DNA from: Lysinibacillus pakistanensis
GTDB taxonomy: Bacteria; Bacillota; Bacilli; Bacillales_A; Planococcaceae
Length of the DNA stretch: 7,653 bases
Assembly: GCA_001312325.1 (NCBI GenBank)
Contig: BBDJ01000057.1
Coordinates: 1-7,653, forward strand
Reading direction: 5' to 3'
Under the pieces are notes generated by a model. It was not told the DNA's origin, made no database searches, and saw nothing but the letters and a program-made list of their open reading frames with translations. Of the stretch, positions 1 to 6,608 are shown one piece after another. Position numbers and translations under genes: made by a program. How positions within the stretch are numbered: the stretch's first letter is position 1; every line of letters begins with the position of its first letter.

Positions 1-101
1 CATCCGCCTCGCTACTTTCAGCCAAAAGGAAAAAGAGCGATTTGGAAAACGGCCCGTTCTCCAAATCGCTCTTTTTATTTAGGGACTTTCTGGACAGCCC
101 C
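1..101. mobile_element. possible terminal end of an insertion sequence (IS1182-like?), partial
   Basis: The stretch 82-101, read on the minus strand, begins GGGGCTGTCCAGAAAG, which resembles the terminal inverted repeats of IS1182-type and related insertion sequences in Bacillaceae. That resemblance is from memory. A strong hairpin terminator lies just inside it, as is common at the 3' end of a transposase gene. The element would extend leftwards out of the window, with its outer edge near 101. No transposase sequence is visible: the open frames through 1-130 give short peptides I do not recognise. The second inverted repeat and a target duplication cannot be seen, so this remains a suggestion. 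Confidence 0.25.
30..76. terminator. strong bidirectional intrinsic terminator
   Basis: A perfect 17-bp stem pairs 30-46 with 60-76. It continues inwards with one mismatch through GGAAAACGG/CCGTTCTCC to a one-base loop in this fold, or a somewhat larger loop in practice. The stem starts with five A and ends with five T, so it offers a U tract on either strand. It probably ends a gene lying to the left of the window, and it insulates the acyltransferase genes from that gene. Confidence 0.85.
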
Positions 102-335
102 TTCCCTTTAAGGAAAATCAGCTATAACTAATTCCAATTGTATGGTTAATATATACAGGGATCCATAATTTTGTTCTTGTTAAACGTATGTCGTGTTTTA
201 GCTTGATTGTAGGGGCTGAACGACTATTTTGGGTGCAGTTCAAAGCGTTAAAGATGAGACCCCTGAAGCGCTAGCGAACGCCCTTAGGTAAGCGCCTCGG
301 AATTAACCATAAATTGTGGTGAGGAGTCTTAAATT
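102..335. other. intergenic region without a recognisable gene
   Basis: No frame on either strand gives a recognisable protein. The part from about 240 to 300 is richer in G+C than its surroundings and contains the short palindrome CGCTAGCG. It could be a degraded copy of a dispersed intergenic repeat, but no second copy is present here. I looked for a promoter for the acyltransferase genes. TTGATT followed by ATTTTG 17 bases later (within about 203-231) is the best spacing, but its -10 is poor, so I do not call it. Confidence 0.4.
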
Positions 336-383
336 TTGAATATAAAGGAATGGCTATTAGGGAAGTGGTGCAATGCTTTTTAA
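336..383 (+). CDS. possible 15-codon leader ORF overlapping the MBOAT start
   Basis: A good Shine-Dalgarno sequence (GGTGAGGAG, 318-326) lies nine bases before a TTG at 336. That TTG opens a 15-residue frame, MNIKEWLLGKWCNAF, which stops at 381-383, just past the MBOAT ATG at 373. The ribosome binding site is stronger than that of the MBOAT gene itself, so translational coupling is conceivable. The peptide matches no family I know. It could equally be chance, or a sign of another indel that hides a longer N-terminus. Confidence 0.2.
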   Translation: MNIKEWLLGKWCNAF

Positions 384-1808
384 TTCCTTTGAATTTATTT
401 TCTTGTTTTTACCTATAACATTTATTGTCTATTTTTTTTATTAAACCGTTGCAGGAACCAGCAAATTGCAATTTATTGGTTGGTACTGAGCTCTTTGTTT
501 TTTTACGGTTATTTTAAGTTAACTTATTTAATAATCATCACGATCTCAATAGTTGTGAACTTTGCTTTAAGTCGGGTGATTAATAATACCAATAGTCGTT
601 CGAGAAAAACGTATATGATTATTGGCGTCATCTTCAATATTTTAATTCTTTGTTACTATAAATATACCGATTTCTTTATTGATAATATTAATAGTTTATT
701 TGGTACAAATTTTGCATTGTTACACTTATTGCTACCATTAGGACTTAGTTTTATTACATTCCAACAGATTGCTTTTATTGTTGATAGTTATCGTGATGGA
801 ACAGCTCATTATAAATTTAGTCATTATGCGCTGTTCATTTTGTTTTTCCCGCAGTTAATTGCAGGACCAATTGTTCAGCATGATGAAATGCTTCCGCAGT
901 ATGATACTAAGGGAAATCGTAAAATTATTCATGAACATGTTGCACGAGGTTTATTTATTTTTGCAATTGGTTTAGTCAAGAAGGTTGTTATTGCTGATAC
1001 GGTTGGCGTATGGGCGAATGAAGGCTTTGCCAATTATAGTAACTTAAGTTTTATAGAAGCTTGGATTACCTCATTATCATATACAGTGCAACTTTATTAT
1101 GATTTTAGTGGGTATTCTGATATGGCGATCGGTTTAGCATTATTATTTAATATTAAACTGCCAGTAAATTTCTACTCTCCTTATAAAGCACGTAATATTC
1201 AGGAGTTTTGGAAAAAGTGGCATATGACGTTGAACCGGTTTTTAACTACATATGTATATTTTCCATTAGGTGGTAGTCATAAAGGGGCTTTTAGAACCTA
1301 TATAAATATATTAATTATTTTCTTCATCAGTGGATTTTGGCATGGTGCAGGATGGAATTTTATTTTATGGGGACTTCTTCATGGCTTTGCGTCTGTTGTT
1401 GTGAGACTTTTTAGTAGAACCGGTATTAAGCTTCCGTATTTACTTTCGTGGTTTATGACTTTCCAATTTGTTAATATCACTTGGGTATATTTCAGAGCAA
1501 CAAGTATTGAGCAATCGAATACTATTATAGCCAAAATGTTTACGCCAAACATGGTAGCTATATCTAATTTCTTTACGGAGCCGCACACTAATTTTGTTCA
1601 AATGGAAGCCTTTAATATTTTGGGACTATCATTCAGTAATCCAATAGTGATTGTTGTAGGACTCTTAATTACACTTATTATTGCATTTACAGCATTAAAT
1701 TCTATTCAATTAATGGATAAGTTGAAATTTAATTGGGGAGCAATCATTTATACGCAATTTATGATTGCACTAGTACTAGTATCGATTTACTATATGCAAA
1801 AAAAATAG
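373..1808 (+). CDS. MBOAT family membrane O-acyltransferase (AlgI/DltB/PatA-like), frameshifted
   Basis: This is a polytopic membrane protein that by family takes an acyl group, usually acetyl, from a cytoplasmic donor and passes it across the membrane to an extracytoplasmic partner. The start is ATG 373 (MLFNSFEFIFLFLPI, the typical MBOAT N-terminus). The frame breaks in a run of eight T at 432-439; one more T joins it to the frame open from 480, giving 478 residues, the usual AlgI-class length. Visible motifs (reconstructed numbering) are PQLIAGPIV near 160-168, YYDFSGYSDMAIG near 242-254, FWKKWHMTLNRFL near 279-291 with His284, and SGFWHGAGWNF near 320-330 with His324, the invariant MBOAT histidine. 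Many hydrophobic segments run the length of the protein. The SGNH-type gene follows after 37 bases, so the two form a transfer pair. DltB for teichoic acid D-alanylation is less likely, because no dltA or dltC genes are nearby. Confidence 0.9.
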
Positions 1809-1845
1809 CATATTTTTATATTTTAATTTCTAAATATAGGTGTGA

Positions 1846-2890
1846 ATGAACTTGGATCCTAAAAAAATGGTTAATAAAATTATTTGCCGCATCTTTCATA
1901 GTAACAGGATTACCTGTTTACGGAATTATGGGTTTTAATTATTATATTGACCCTCTTTGGAATTACACACATGCGAATGACTTTAACGACTATCAGCTTG
2001 GCTTTGATGAAAGACAATTAAAAACTAATTATATGAATAGCCATGATTTTAACTATGATAGTTTGTTAATTGGAACGAGCAGGATTACGTATCTTGATGA
2101 GAGGGCTTTTACAAAAGAAAAAGTTTATAATTATTCAATGAGCGGTCTGCATATTAAAGAATATTTACCTTACATGAAATATGCTGAAAAGAAAAATAGA
2201 AAGCCGTTTAAGAGAATTTTTATTGAGTTATATTTTGATTCAGCGAATGCTGGAAAACCTAATAAATCGAATCCGCCGCAAACTTATATCGAGACGTCGG
2301 AGGCACCTTTTTATGCAATTAAGTCCTTATTTTCAGCAAGCACGATGCATTATGCTCTTTTTAATTATGATATTTCAAAAGCAAATCATTACAATGGTGC
2401 TCGCAGTTACACACGTAATAATATTGCACAAACTACGTATTCAAATGATGATATGGAGCAGGGGTGGCAAAAATTCCAGAAGAATTTTAAAGCAGAGACA
2501 GCCAAGCCTTTTATGTACGATATCGACTATCGAAAAAGGCTTCAAGCTATAAAAGATGCATTCCCAAATACAGAACTAGTGGTCTTTACAGAAGTAATGC
2601 CTGCGAAACGGCTTCAGACAATTTTGCATAATGAAAATCGTTACGAGGCTTATAGTAGATGGATGAATGATATGGTAGATGTGTTTGGTACCGTGTACAG
2701 CTTCCATGGTGTGAATGAAGTAACGACGAATGTGAACAACTTTTTCGACTGGTTGCATTACTATTCAAACGTTGGGGATTTAATCATTAAAGCTTTAGAG
2801 AACAGGGAAGAACGATCAACTATTATGCAGATTGTAGATCAAGGGAATCTTGATGAGTACCTTAAAAATGTCGTGGTAGATATAAAATGA
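1846..2890 (+). CDS. SGNH-type O-acetyltransferase partner (AlgJ/AlgX/PatB-like), frameshifted
   Basis: This is probably the extracytoplasmic enzyme that places acetyl groups supplied by the upstream MBOAT protein onto a polysaccharide. A run of seven A at 1861-1867 breaks the frame; six A would join MNLDPKK to WLIKLFAASFIVTGLPVYGIM, a single N-terminal signal anchor, giving about 347 residues. The start is ATG 1846 or TTG 1852. The AGGTG at 1838-1842 is only three bases from the ATG but nine from the TTG, so TTG is quite possible. After the anchor come block I LLIGTSR (catalytic Ser about residue 78), NYSMSG (block II-like) and, near the C-terminus, FFDWLHYYSN with Asp301 and His304, forming a Ser/Asp/His set. 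The exact substrate cannot be told, as no polymer-synthesis genes are present. Numbering assumes ATG 1846. Confidence 0.8.
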
Positions 2891-2896
2891 AACTTA

Positions 2897-2929
2897 AATC
2901 AGTGGAGATTTTCTTCATCCCCACTGATT
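2897..2929 (+). terminator. hairpin just after the acyltransferase operon
   Basis: AATCAGTGG (2897-2905) pairs perfectly with CCACTGATT (2921-2929) around a 15-base loop, starting seven bases after the SGNH gene stop. There is no U tract behind it, so it is either a weak terminator, a 3'-end stabiliser, or part of a structured repeat that continues downstream. Confidence 0.4.
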
Positions 2930-2960
2930 ATTAGCTTTCACCAATCGGACGTTTACGGGC

Positions 2961-2991
2961 AGTTAATCTCCCAACTAAGAGGGAATTAACT
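2961..2991. repeat. imperfect inverted repeat, possible part of a dispersed element
   Basis: AGTTAATCTCCC (2961-2972) faces AGGGAATTAACT (2980-2991) across seven bases. The outer seven pairs are perfect, and ten of twelve match overall allowing for mispairs. The sequence between this and the preceding hairpin (CACCAATCGG...ACGGGC) reads like a conserved intergenic element seen repeatedly in Lysinibacillus-type genomes. That is recollection, and only one copy is in the window. Confidence 0.35.
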
Positions 2992-3003
2992 AGCTGGAAA
3001 AAG

Positions 3004-3020
3004 GGCTTTTAAAAAAAGCC
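3004..3020. repeat. short perfect hairpin GGCTTTT/AAAAGCC
   Basis: A seven-pair stem with a three-base loop lies 12 bases after the previous inverted repeat. It lacks a following T run on the + strand. It may be the third stem of a single structured segment covering 2897-3020. Confidence 0.35.
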
Positions 3021-3270
3021 TAATAAGAAAATGCTCATTATGAAATAATAATGGTTTACATAACAACTGAAAAAGGCAGTAACAACAAAGGGCTAAAGGT
3101 CAAGCTCTAGTAGATTTTTCTGTTGCTAGTAAGTTATCTGCCGGATCAAAACAATTATTTATGGATAGCTTGCTGATCTTTATTTTCATACGAAAATAAT
3201 AAATATGATGATGAAAATTACTTTTTTTAATGAAAATGCTTTGAAGAATTTAACTTAACATGACATGGTT
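3021..3270. other. intergenic region, no supported gene
   Basis: One frame is open from about 3080 to the TAA at 3197-3199 (contains LVDFSVASKLSAGSKQLFMD), but it has no start site, no ribosome binding site and no family I recognise. It may be a gene remnant or chance. Short inverted repeats occur: GGCAGTAAC (3075-3083) can pair with GTTATCTGCC (3133-3142) with one bulge, and TTATTTTC/GAAAATAA (3180-3199) forms an AT-rich palindrome. Confidence 0.35.
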
Positions 3271-3302
3271 AAAAGTGGAATTTTTTTAATTCCACTTTTT
3301 TT
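3271..3302 (+). terminator. intrinsic terminator before the microprotein gene
   Basis: AAAAGTGGAATT (3271-3282) pairs perfectly with AATTCCACTTTT (3288-3299) around a five-T loop, and the T run extends to 3302. On the + strand it would stop any transcript arriving from the acyltransferase genes or from the unassigned segment before it. No clear gene ends directly upstream, which hints that 2891-3270 is transcribed or once held a gene. Confidence 0.75.
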
Positions 3303-3329
3303 ACTTAAGAAAAATAGGAGTTTAACAAA

Positions 3330-3434
3330 ATGCGTAGTTGGGGCGAAGGCAATAAAATTATTATGTATGGAATTACGGTCATTAGTATTGTTAGCTTAAT
3401 AATTATAAAATCAACAGAAAAGAATAATAAATAA
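3330..3434 (+). CDS. 34-residue membrane microprotein, hypothetical
   Basis: ATG 3330 follows a clear AGGAG (3316-3320) with nine bases between. The product starts MRSWGEGNK, has one hydrophobic span (about residues 10-26, ending in VSLIII) and ends with a charged tail (KSTEKNNK). It is therefore probably a single-pass membrane peptide. I do not recognise a family. It sits between a terminator and the hydantoinase remnant, so it has no intact partner gene nearby. Codon use and the ribosome binding site support it being real, but the size leaves doubt. A remnant or a toxin-like peptide are other possibilities. Confidence 0.5.
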   Translation: MRSWGEGNKIIMYGITVISIVSLIIIKSTEKNNK

Positions 3435-3451
3435 AGATTTCAAACAGACAG

Positions 3452-3726
3452 ATTTTAGTAAAAATAATAGAAATATCTACTATTCTTGAGCAGGCTATCA
3501 ATAAAATGAAAACTTCATCTCAAGGTGCAACTTGTCTTAGTTGGAGGAGGCAGTGTAATTGTGCCGAATACTATTCGTGGAGTTTCCAATATTGTTGAAA
3601 CAGGCGATTTTAGCAGGTGCACTTTCAGAAACAATTCAATTTGTGGAAGTGGAAGAAACACCACTTGCCTATCATCCCGAAAACGCGACTAGATTAAAGG
3701 TTGAGGTAGTGGGAAAAATGAAATAA
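3452..3726 (+). pseudogene. remnant of hydantoinase/oxoprolinase family protein (HyuA-like), C-terminal part
   Basis: Three frames pieced together match the C-terminal region of the hydantoinase/oxoprolinase family, ATP-dependent amidohydrolases that open cyclic imides or 5-oxoproline. First is ILEQAINKMKTSSQ (frame of 3482). After one extra G at 3524-3525 comes VQLVLVGGGSVIVPNTIRGV, the conserved glycine-rich block. After a second break near 3600-3606 comes AILAGALSETIQFVEVEETP, then LAYHPENATRLKVEVVGKMK and TAA. In intact family members roughly 50-65 residues (the VANAIGAA region) separate the last two pieces, so there is an internal deletion as well as frameshifts. About 85% of the gene is missing upstream. 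This is true decay, unlike the single-base shifts in neighbouring genes. Confidence 0.75.
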
Positions 3727-3773
3727 AGCAAAGGGAAGGGTCTTTGATAAACAGATTCTTCCCTTTGCTTTTT
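3725..3773 (+). terminator. intrinsic terminator of the hydantoinase remnant
   Basis: A 14-bp perfect stem (3725-3738 with 3758-3771; core AGCAAAGGGAAG/CTTCCCTTTGCT) is followed by a T run to 3773. It overlaps the last two bases of the remnant's stop codon and separates it from the ABC operon promoter six bases later. Confidence 0.9.
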
Positions 3774-3778
3774 GGTGC

Positions 3779-3807
3779 TTGCAATTCAAAAAGTCATAGT
3801 GTAATAT
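3779..3807 (+). promoter_or_regulatory. promoter of the ABC transporter operon (sigma-A type)
   Basis: TTGCAA (3779-3784) and TAATAT (3802-3807) are separated by exactly 17 bases, close to the vegetative consensus. Transcription would begin near 3813-3816. The left arm of the inverted repeat lies within the spacer and touches the -10, and the right arm covers the probable start point. Confidence 0.75.
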
Positions 3808-3826
3808 TTGACTAGTACACTATGAC
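3793..3826. promoter_or_regulatory. inverted-repeat operator over the promoter
   Basis: GTCATAGTGTA (3793-3803) is repeated exactly inverted as TACACTATGAC (3816-3826), with 12 bases between. A perfect 11-base dyad enclosing the -10 and the start site is the expected position for a repressor site. The natural candidate protein is the GntR-family regulator encoded by the second gene of this operon (4616-4972), giving negative autoregulation. The dyad could also fold at the 5' end of the RNA, but only the right arm would be transcribed, which favours DNA recognition. Confidence 0.8.
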
Positions 3827-3828
3827 GC

Positions 3829-3834
3829 GAGGTG
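3829..3834 (+). promoter_or_regulatory. ribosome binding site selecting the TTG start at 3841
   Basis: GAGGTG sits six bases before TTG 3841. It fixes the start of the first permease upstream of the frameshift and shows that the TTG at 3854, in the other frame, is not the true start. Confidence 0.7.
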
Positions 3835-3840
3835 TTTACG

Positions 3841-4619
3841 TTGAAAAGTTTCGTTGGGCAATTCAAAAAAAGAATGGGTGCTCTTTCGGGCATGGTTATA
3901 TGTGGGAATCTTTTTAGGAATCTTAATATCCATAGTTATTCCTTATTTAATAGAACGATACGGTAATGGATTTACAGAGGAAAATCAACTTCAATTTGCT
4001 TTTACATTTTTAGTCCTTGCTTTAGGAGGTTTTTATTCTGTATTGCAATTTGTGGCTAGCTTACGATTGGATTTAAGAAGTAAAGAAATATGGCTACACT
4101 CAACAAGCTCCATTCGACAGCTTATAGGTGTAAAAATTGTTTTTTTCTTTAACAGGATATACAATTTTTAATATTCTTTTTACAGGTATTGCAATCTATT
4201 CATTAAGAGCTGCCTTTATAGCCAGCTTTGGACAGGTATTGCTATTGCTAGTATTCGTGGTAGCCATTATTGCATTGTTTCAATTAATGATATTTGTAAG
4301 TATTCTTTTATTTTTAGCATTTTATCTGCAAATGAAGTACTTCATCGGTCGTTTTGCTATCGTCCTTATGATGGGAGCCTATTTTGGATGCATCTATCTA
4401 TGGTTTAGATTCACTGAAAGTATAATATACGTTAAAATTTTCCAACATATAGGTATCTCGTTAAGCTGGCTTGAACAGTATTTGCCAAAATCCAAATTGC
4501 CTTCAATGGATATTAGACTTGGCACATTGTATGTAGTAGAGGAACTAGCCCTTACCATTTTGTTCGCATTGCTATTTATCATTGCTACAAAGTGGCTGGA
4601 AAAGGTGGTTTTACGATGA
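3841..4619 (+). CDS. ABC transporter membrane protein, first gene of the operon, two frameshifts
   Basis: This is a hydrophobic protein of about 258 residues when two one-base insertions are removed: seven A at 3865-3871 (six restores FKKEWVLFR) and seven T at 4140-4146 (six restores VKIVFSLTGY). A short basic N-terminus is followed by about six membrane segments (roughly residues 16-38, 52-72, 98-118, 125-160 in one or two passes, 168-190, 230-250). The C-terminus is KWLEKVVLR. I see no family-specific motif. The permease role is inferred from topology and from its place before a YtrA-type regulator and two ATPases. Its stop overlaps the regulator start in ATGA, so the two are translationally coupled. 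ATPase 1 is the most likely partner. The TTG start is chosen from the ribosome binding site at 3829-3834. Confidence 0.75.
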
Positions 4620-4972
4620 CACTTGATTTTTCACGTGATAAACCAATCTATAGCCAGCTTGTTGATCGCATTTGTGGAGATGTTTTAAAAGGGAAGTTAG
4701 CGCTTGGGGACCGACTTCCTTCTGTTCGAGAGTATGCAGTAGAGACTGGGGTTAATGTCAATACAGTGCAACGTGTATATAAGGAGTTAGAGGCAATGAA
4801 TATAACGGAAACTAAAAGAGGGCAGGGTACATTTATCACAACGAATGAAGAGCGAATTGTTCTGTTGAGAGAAGCTATGAAAAATCAATTAGCAGATAAT
4901 TTTTTATTCTCTATTGAAGCACTTGGGTTTTCAAAGGAAGAGATGCTAATTGTTTTGCAAAATAAATCGTGA
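4616..4972 (+). CDS. GntR family transcriptional regulator, YtrA subfamily
   Basis: This 118-residue protein is intact and is the only long gene here without a frameshift. Residues 8-75 form the GntR winged helix: DKPIYSQLVDRI, then GDRLPSVREYAVETGVNVNT with the recognition helix (about 45-62), then the wing RGQGTFIT. The C-terminal part is only about 45 residues, which is the mark of the YtrA subfamily, whose members repress ABC-transporter operons and respond to cell-wall-active compounds. The start is ATG 4616, overlapping the permease stop, with AAAGGTGG at 4601-4608. The in-frame GTG at 4592 would lie inside the permease and lacks a good site. Its probable target is the dyad at 3793-3826. 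Confidence 0.93.
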   Translation: MTLDFSRDKPIYSQLVDRICGDVLKGKLALGDRLPSVREYAVETGVNVNTVQRVYKELEAMNITETKRGQGTFITTNEERIVLLREAMKNQLADNFLFSIEALGFSKEEMLIVLQNKS

Positions 4973-4982
4973 GGTGAGATAA

Positions 4983-5678
4983 ATGCTACAACTTTCAAAT
5001 GTTTCTTTTCGTTATATAAAAAAAACAATACTGCAAGACTTGTCTTATTCTTTACCAATTGGACAGATTATTGGCCTAGTTGGAGAAAATGGTAGTGGAA
5101 AGTCAACACTTTTAAAGGTATTAGCTGGCTTGTTACTTCCATCAAGCGGTGAGGTTTTACTGAATGGTAACCCAGTTACACGTAGAAGTGCCAATCAGAT
5201 TGCCTACTTACCAGATACGGATTTATTTTACGATTTTTATACTGGAGAGCAACTATTTCAGTACTATGCCTCTCAATTCGAGGATTTCTCATATGATAAG
5301 GCCTGTATCGTTGCAGAGTTTTTGCAGGTCGATAAAAAAAATGAGATTAAGGCAGCTATCAAAAGGAAACCGTGGTCGTATGAAAATGGCTGCAACACTT
5401 GGGCGAGAGGTCCCGTTTTATTTAATGGATGAGCCGTTTGCTGGGCTTGATCCAATTGTTCGTGAGCAACTCATTAAAGGGCTCATTCAATTTACCGATA
5501 TGGAACATCAAACAATTCTTTTATCCACCATGAGCTATATGAGGTAGAGCCGATTTTAGATCAAATCATTTTATTACAAAATGGCTCAATTATTGCACAT
5601 GAGGAACTTGAAAGGATTCGAGATCTGACGAATACGGATGCTGTGCAATGGATGAAGGCCTACTATAAGAAAGGATGA
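4983..5678 (+). CDS. ABC transporter ATP-binding protein (YtrB-like), two compensating frameshifts
   Basis: The reconstructed length is 231 residues. GAGGTGAG precedes ATG 4983. Walker A is GENGSGKS (34-41). The Q-loop region reads IAYLPDTD, with Asp where Gln is usual, as in some YtrB-type ATPases. One extra A in the run 5334-5341 shifts the frame after DKK. A missing C at 5528-5529 restores it, so 5342-5528 are read out of frame. In the shifted frame lie the signature LSKGN (125-129, replacing LSGGQ), Walker B FYLMDEP (145-151) and the D-loop AGLD. Restoring CCC gives the H-loop LLSTHELYEVE with His183. As written, the protein stops at 149 residues without signature or Walker B. TGA 5676-5678 abuts the next gene. 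It probably energises the first permease. Confidence 0.88.
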
Positions 5679-5683
5679 AATCA

Positions 5684-6608
5684 ATGACAACACAACCAAT
5701 TGTTCAATTGCAAAATTTATCAAAAATCATTCGTGGTAAACAATTAATTTCGCAATTGAATATCGATTTATATCCAGGACAAATTACTGGATTTTTAGGA
5801 CCAAATGGTGCAGGAAAAACGACGACTATACGTATGATGACAGGGCTTATGCATCCGTCGGAGGGGAAAGTTATCATTGATGGTCTTTCGCTTCAGGAGA
5901 ATTATGAGGAGGCAATTAGTAAGGTTGGCGTAATTGTAGAGAACCCTGAAATGTATAAATTTATGACAGGCTATAAAAACTTATTGCATTTTGCAAGAAT
6001 GCATAAAAATGTAACAAAGGATCGTATTCAAGAGGTAGTGAACCAAGTGGGTCTTGAGAAACGTATTCATGAGAAAGTTTCTACATATTCCCTTGGGATG
6101 CGTCAACGTTTAGGATTAGCACAGGCATTGCTTCATCGGCCTAAGTTTTTAATTTTAGATGAGCCAACAAATGGTCTTGATCCAGCAGGTATTCGTGAAT
6201 TTCGTATGTATCTACGGAAAATAGCGACTGAGGATGGTGTCTCTGTTTTTGTTTCTAGTCACCTATTATCTGAAATTGAATTAATGTGTGATCGGGTGGC
6301 TGTCATTCAAAATGGTAAATTAATTGATATTCGTGATATTCATAGTAATAATTCTTCATTTTATTATATTGAGGCTACTCCTAACGAACAAGCTGTATCG
6401 CTTCTTCAAAAGCTTGATATAAATTTTGTTTCAGAAAATAGCGGCTACGTGGTTGAAATACAAAAAGAAGATATTCCATCCTTCATTACAAATTTTGTTA
6501 ATGAAGGAATCCAATTATTTGCTGTTCAACCACATCAAAAAAACGTTAGAGGACCAATTCTTAGAAATGACAGGAGGTGGCCAAATTGCTGAAGCTAATT
6601 CAAAATGA
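5684..6608 (+). CDS. ABC transporter ATP-binding protein (BcrA-like), C-terminal frameshift
   Basis: The reconstructed length is 307 residues, matching BcrA/YxlF-type exporters' ATPases. ATG 5684 is preferred to ATG 5675, because AAGGA (5671-5675) is eight bases away and 5675 overlaps the stop of the previous gene. Walker A is GPNGAGKT (39-46). The Q-loop segment is VGVIVENPEMYKFMTG, with Glu in place of Gln, typical of the bacitracin-type group. The signature is YSLGMRQRL (135-143), Walker B is FLILDEP (155-161), then NGLD and the H-loop SSHLL (His193). A run of seven A at 6537-6543 should be six; then the tail reads TLEDQFLEMTGGGQ and ends at TGA 6606-6608, overlapping the permease by 23 bases. 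As written it ends early at 6592 with an altered tail. It probably energises the ABC-2 permease that follows. Confidence 0.93.
6572..6580 (+). promoter_or_regulatory. ribosome binding site selecting the TTG start at 6586
   Basis: AGGAGGTGG, a near-perfect Shine-Dalgarno sequence, lies five bases before TTG 6586, inside the end of the ATPase gene. It defines the permease N-terminus MLKLIQNEWMKLWYKK, which the frameshifts would otherwise hide. Confidence 0.75.

Noticed and set aside
203..231. TTGATT with ATTTTG 17 bases later as promoter for the acyltransferase genes
   Set aside because: The -10 matches the consensus poorly and the leader would be about 140 bases with nothing else in support.
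1379..1588. Minus-strand open frame of 69 codons
   Set aside because: It lies wholly inside the MBOAT gene, has no ribosome binding site, and the protein has no family features.
2181..2552. Plus-strand open frame of 123 codons inside the SGNH gene
   Set aside because: It is an alternate-frame shadow. The frame containing GTSR and the DxxH motif is clearly the real one.
3208..3261. ATG-initiated 17-codon frame
   Set aside because: It has no ribosome binding site, and the peptide is short with no recognisable features.
4592..4615. Upstream GTG start for the GntR gene
   Set aside because: It lies within the permease coding region. ATG 4616 has a proper Shine-Dalgarno sequence and begins at the family's usual N-terminus.
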